The position numbers and the translations under genes were made by a program. From positions 192,751-256,750 of the forward strand of contig QHME01000002.1 of NCBI GenBank assembly GCA_003258735.1: DNA of 64,000 nucleotides, given 5' to 3'. Under the pieces are notes generated by a model. The model saw nothing but the letters and a program-made list of their open reading frames with translations, did not search any database and was not told the DNA's origin. Below are positions 63,891-64,000 of the stretch, one piece after another; the first letter of the stretch is position 1; each line of letters opens with the position of its first letter. The DNA is from Candidatus Melainabacteria bacterium (GTDB lineage: Bacteria > Cyanobacteriota > Vampirovibrionia > Gastranaerophilales > Gastranaerophilaceae).

Positions 63891-64000
63891 TTATATCTTA
63901 TATTTGCATTTTACTATCGTATAATATGGCTTTGATAAACCTGCTTTTTGTGCAGAATATCCCATTTTAACCAAAGGATTCTTTTCATTTTTATTAAAAT
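63891..64000 (-). CDS. C-terminal tip of a protein (cut by window edge), copy B
   Basis: The last ~36 codons: NKNEKNPLVKMGYSAQ, then KAGLSKPYYTIVKCKYKI. Homologous to the end of the 63136-63411 fragment (NKNEKNPLVKMGRSAQ, LNPYFTIVKCRYKLK). The gene continues beyond 64000, so the full domain cannot be judged. Followed by the membrane protein at 63881. Confidence 0.6.
   Translation of the reverse strand, partial: FNKNEKNPLVKMGYSAQKAGLSKPYYTIVKCKYKI

Noticed and set aside
1..64000. tRNA or rRNA genes and CRISPR arrays
   Set aside because: No T-loop-like motif with matching acceptor stem, no rRNA core sequence and no regularly spaced direct repeats were recognised on either strand by eye; a tRNA scan could still find one.
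63136..64000. Colicin M-like lipid II hydrolase
   Set aside because: Only D-x-Y-D is shared; the His-Arg of the colicin M active site is not at the expected place and the N-terminal half is missing, so it is kept as a weak idea only.

Overview
The window is about 64 kb of AT-rich chromosome from a diderm bacterium. The gene content points to a gut-type Gastranaerophilales (Vampirovibrionia/Melainabacteria, the non-photosynthetic sister group of Cyanobacteria). The clues are LL-diaminopimelate aminotransferase, type IV pilus genes with a prepilin of the FTLAEVLITLGIIGVVAA type, an autotransporter beta-barrel (so an outer membrane), anaerobic NrdDG, and several lineage-type proteins with a short N-terminal F-[TG]-[GAS] motif. 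The assignment is an inference from gene content; no rRNA or tRNA gene was seen.

Left part (1-17.7 kb): the 3' end of aroC, an HD-domain protein, a PHP phosphoesterase, rimP-nusA, a secreted-looking coiled-coil protein, a block of palindromic repeats, anmK preceded by a possible terminated non-coding RNA, a tandem pair of WYL-type regulators with a DUF805-like membrane protein, and a long leftward gene string. That string runs ClpX-type zinc finger - HEAT-like - ruvX - DUF1292 - triple Clp_N protein - tilS - hpt - histidine kinase. It holds two proteins built from Clp regulatory domains but lacking any ATPase.

Middle (17.7-45 kb): lipoprotein-lgt, a wecA/tagO-like gene that probably begins at a non-standard codon, glyA, nagZ, a secreted alpha/beta hydrolase, a prepilin, comF, a Fn3-like/GT2 fusion, rfbD, gyrA, a PC4-like protein, priA, the primary sigma factor, nadA-rlmB, a PilM-PilN fusion with PilO, a divergent radical SAM/HMGL-like aldolase pair, dapL and a uridine kinase-like gene. 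Several genes have an extended -10 promoter ending 6-7 bases before ATG and no Shine-Dalgarno sequence, which suggests leaderless mRNAs.

Right part (45-64 kb): a 1967-residue autotransporter with about eleven ~98-residue repeats, a gene remnant, a GNAT-like protein, a UvrD-like helicase fused to a Cas4/AddB-like nuclease, two lineage proteins with F-[TG]-x motifs, nrdDG behind a cobalamin riboswitch, and a 530-residue membrane protein behind a leader ORF with attenuator-like RNA. At the right edge are two tandem copies of a module made of a C-terminal protein tip and a four-helix membrane protein. This arrangement resembles an orphan toxin-tip/immunity array.
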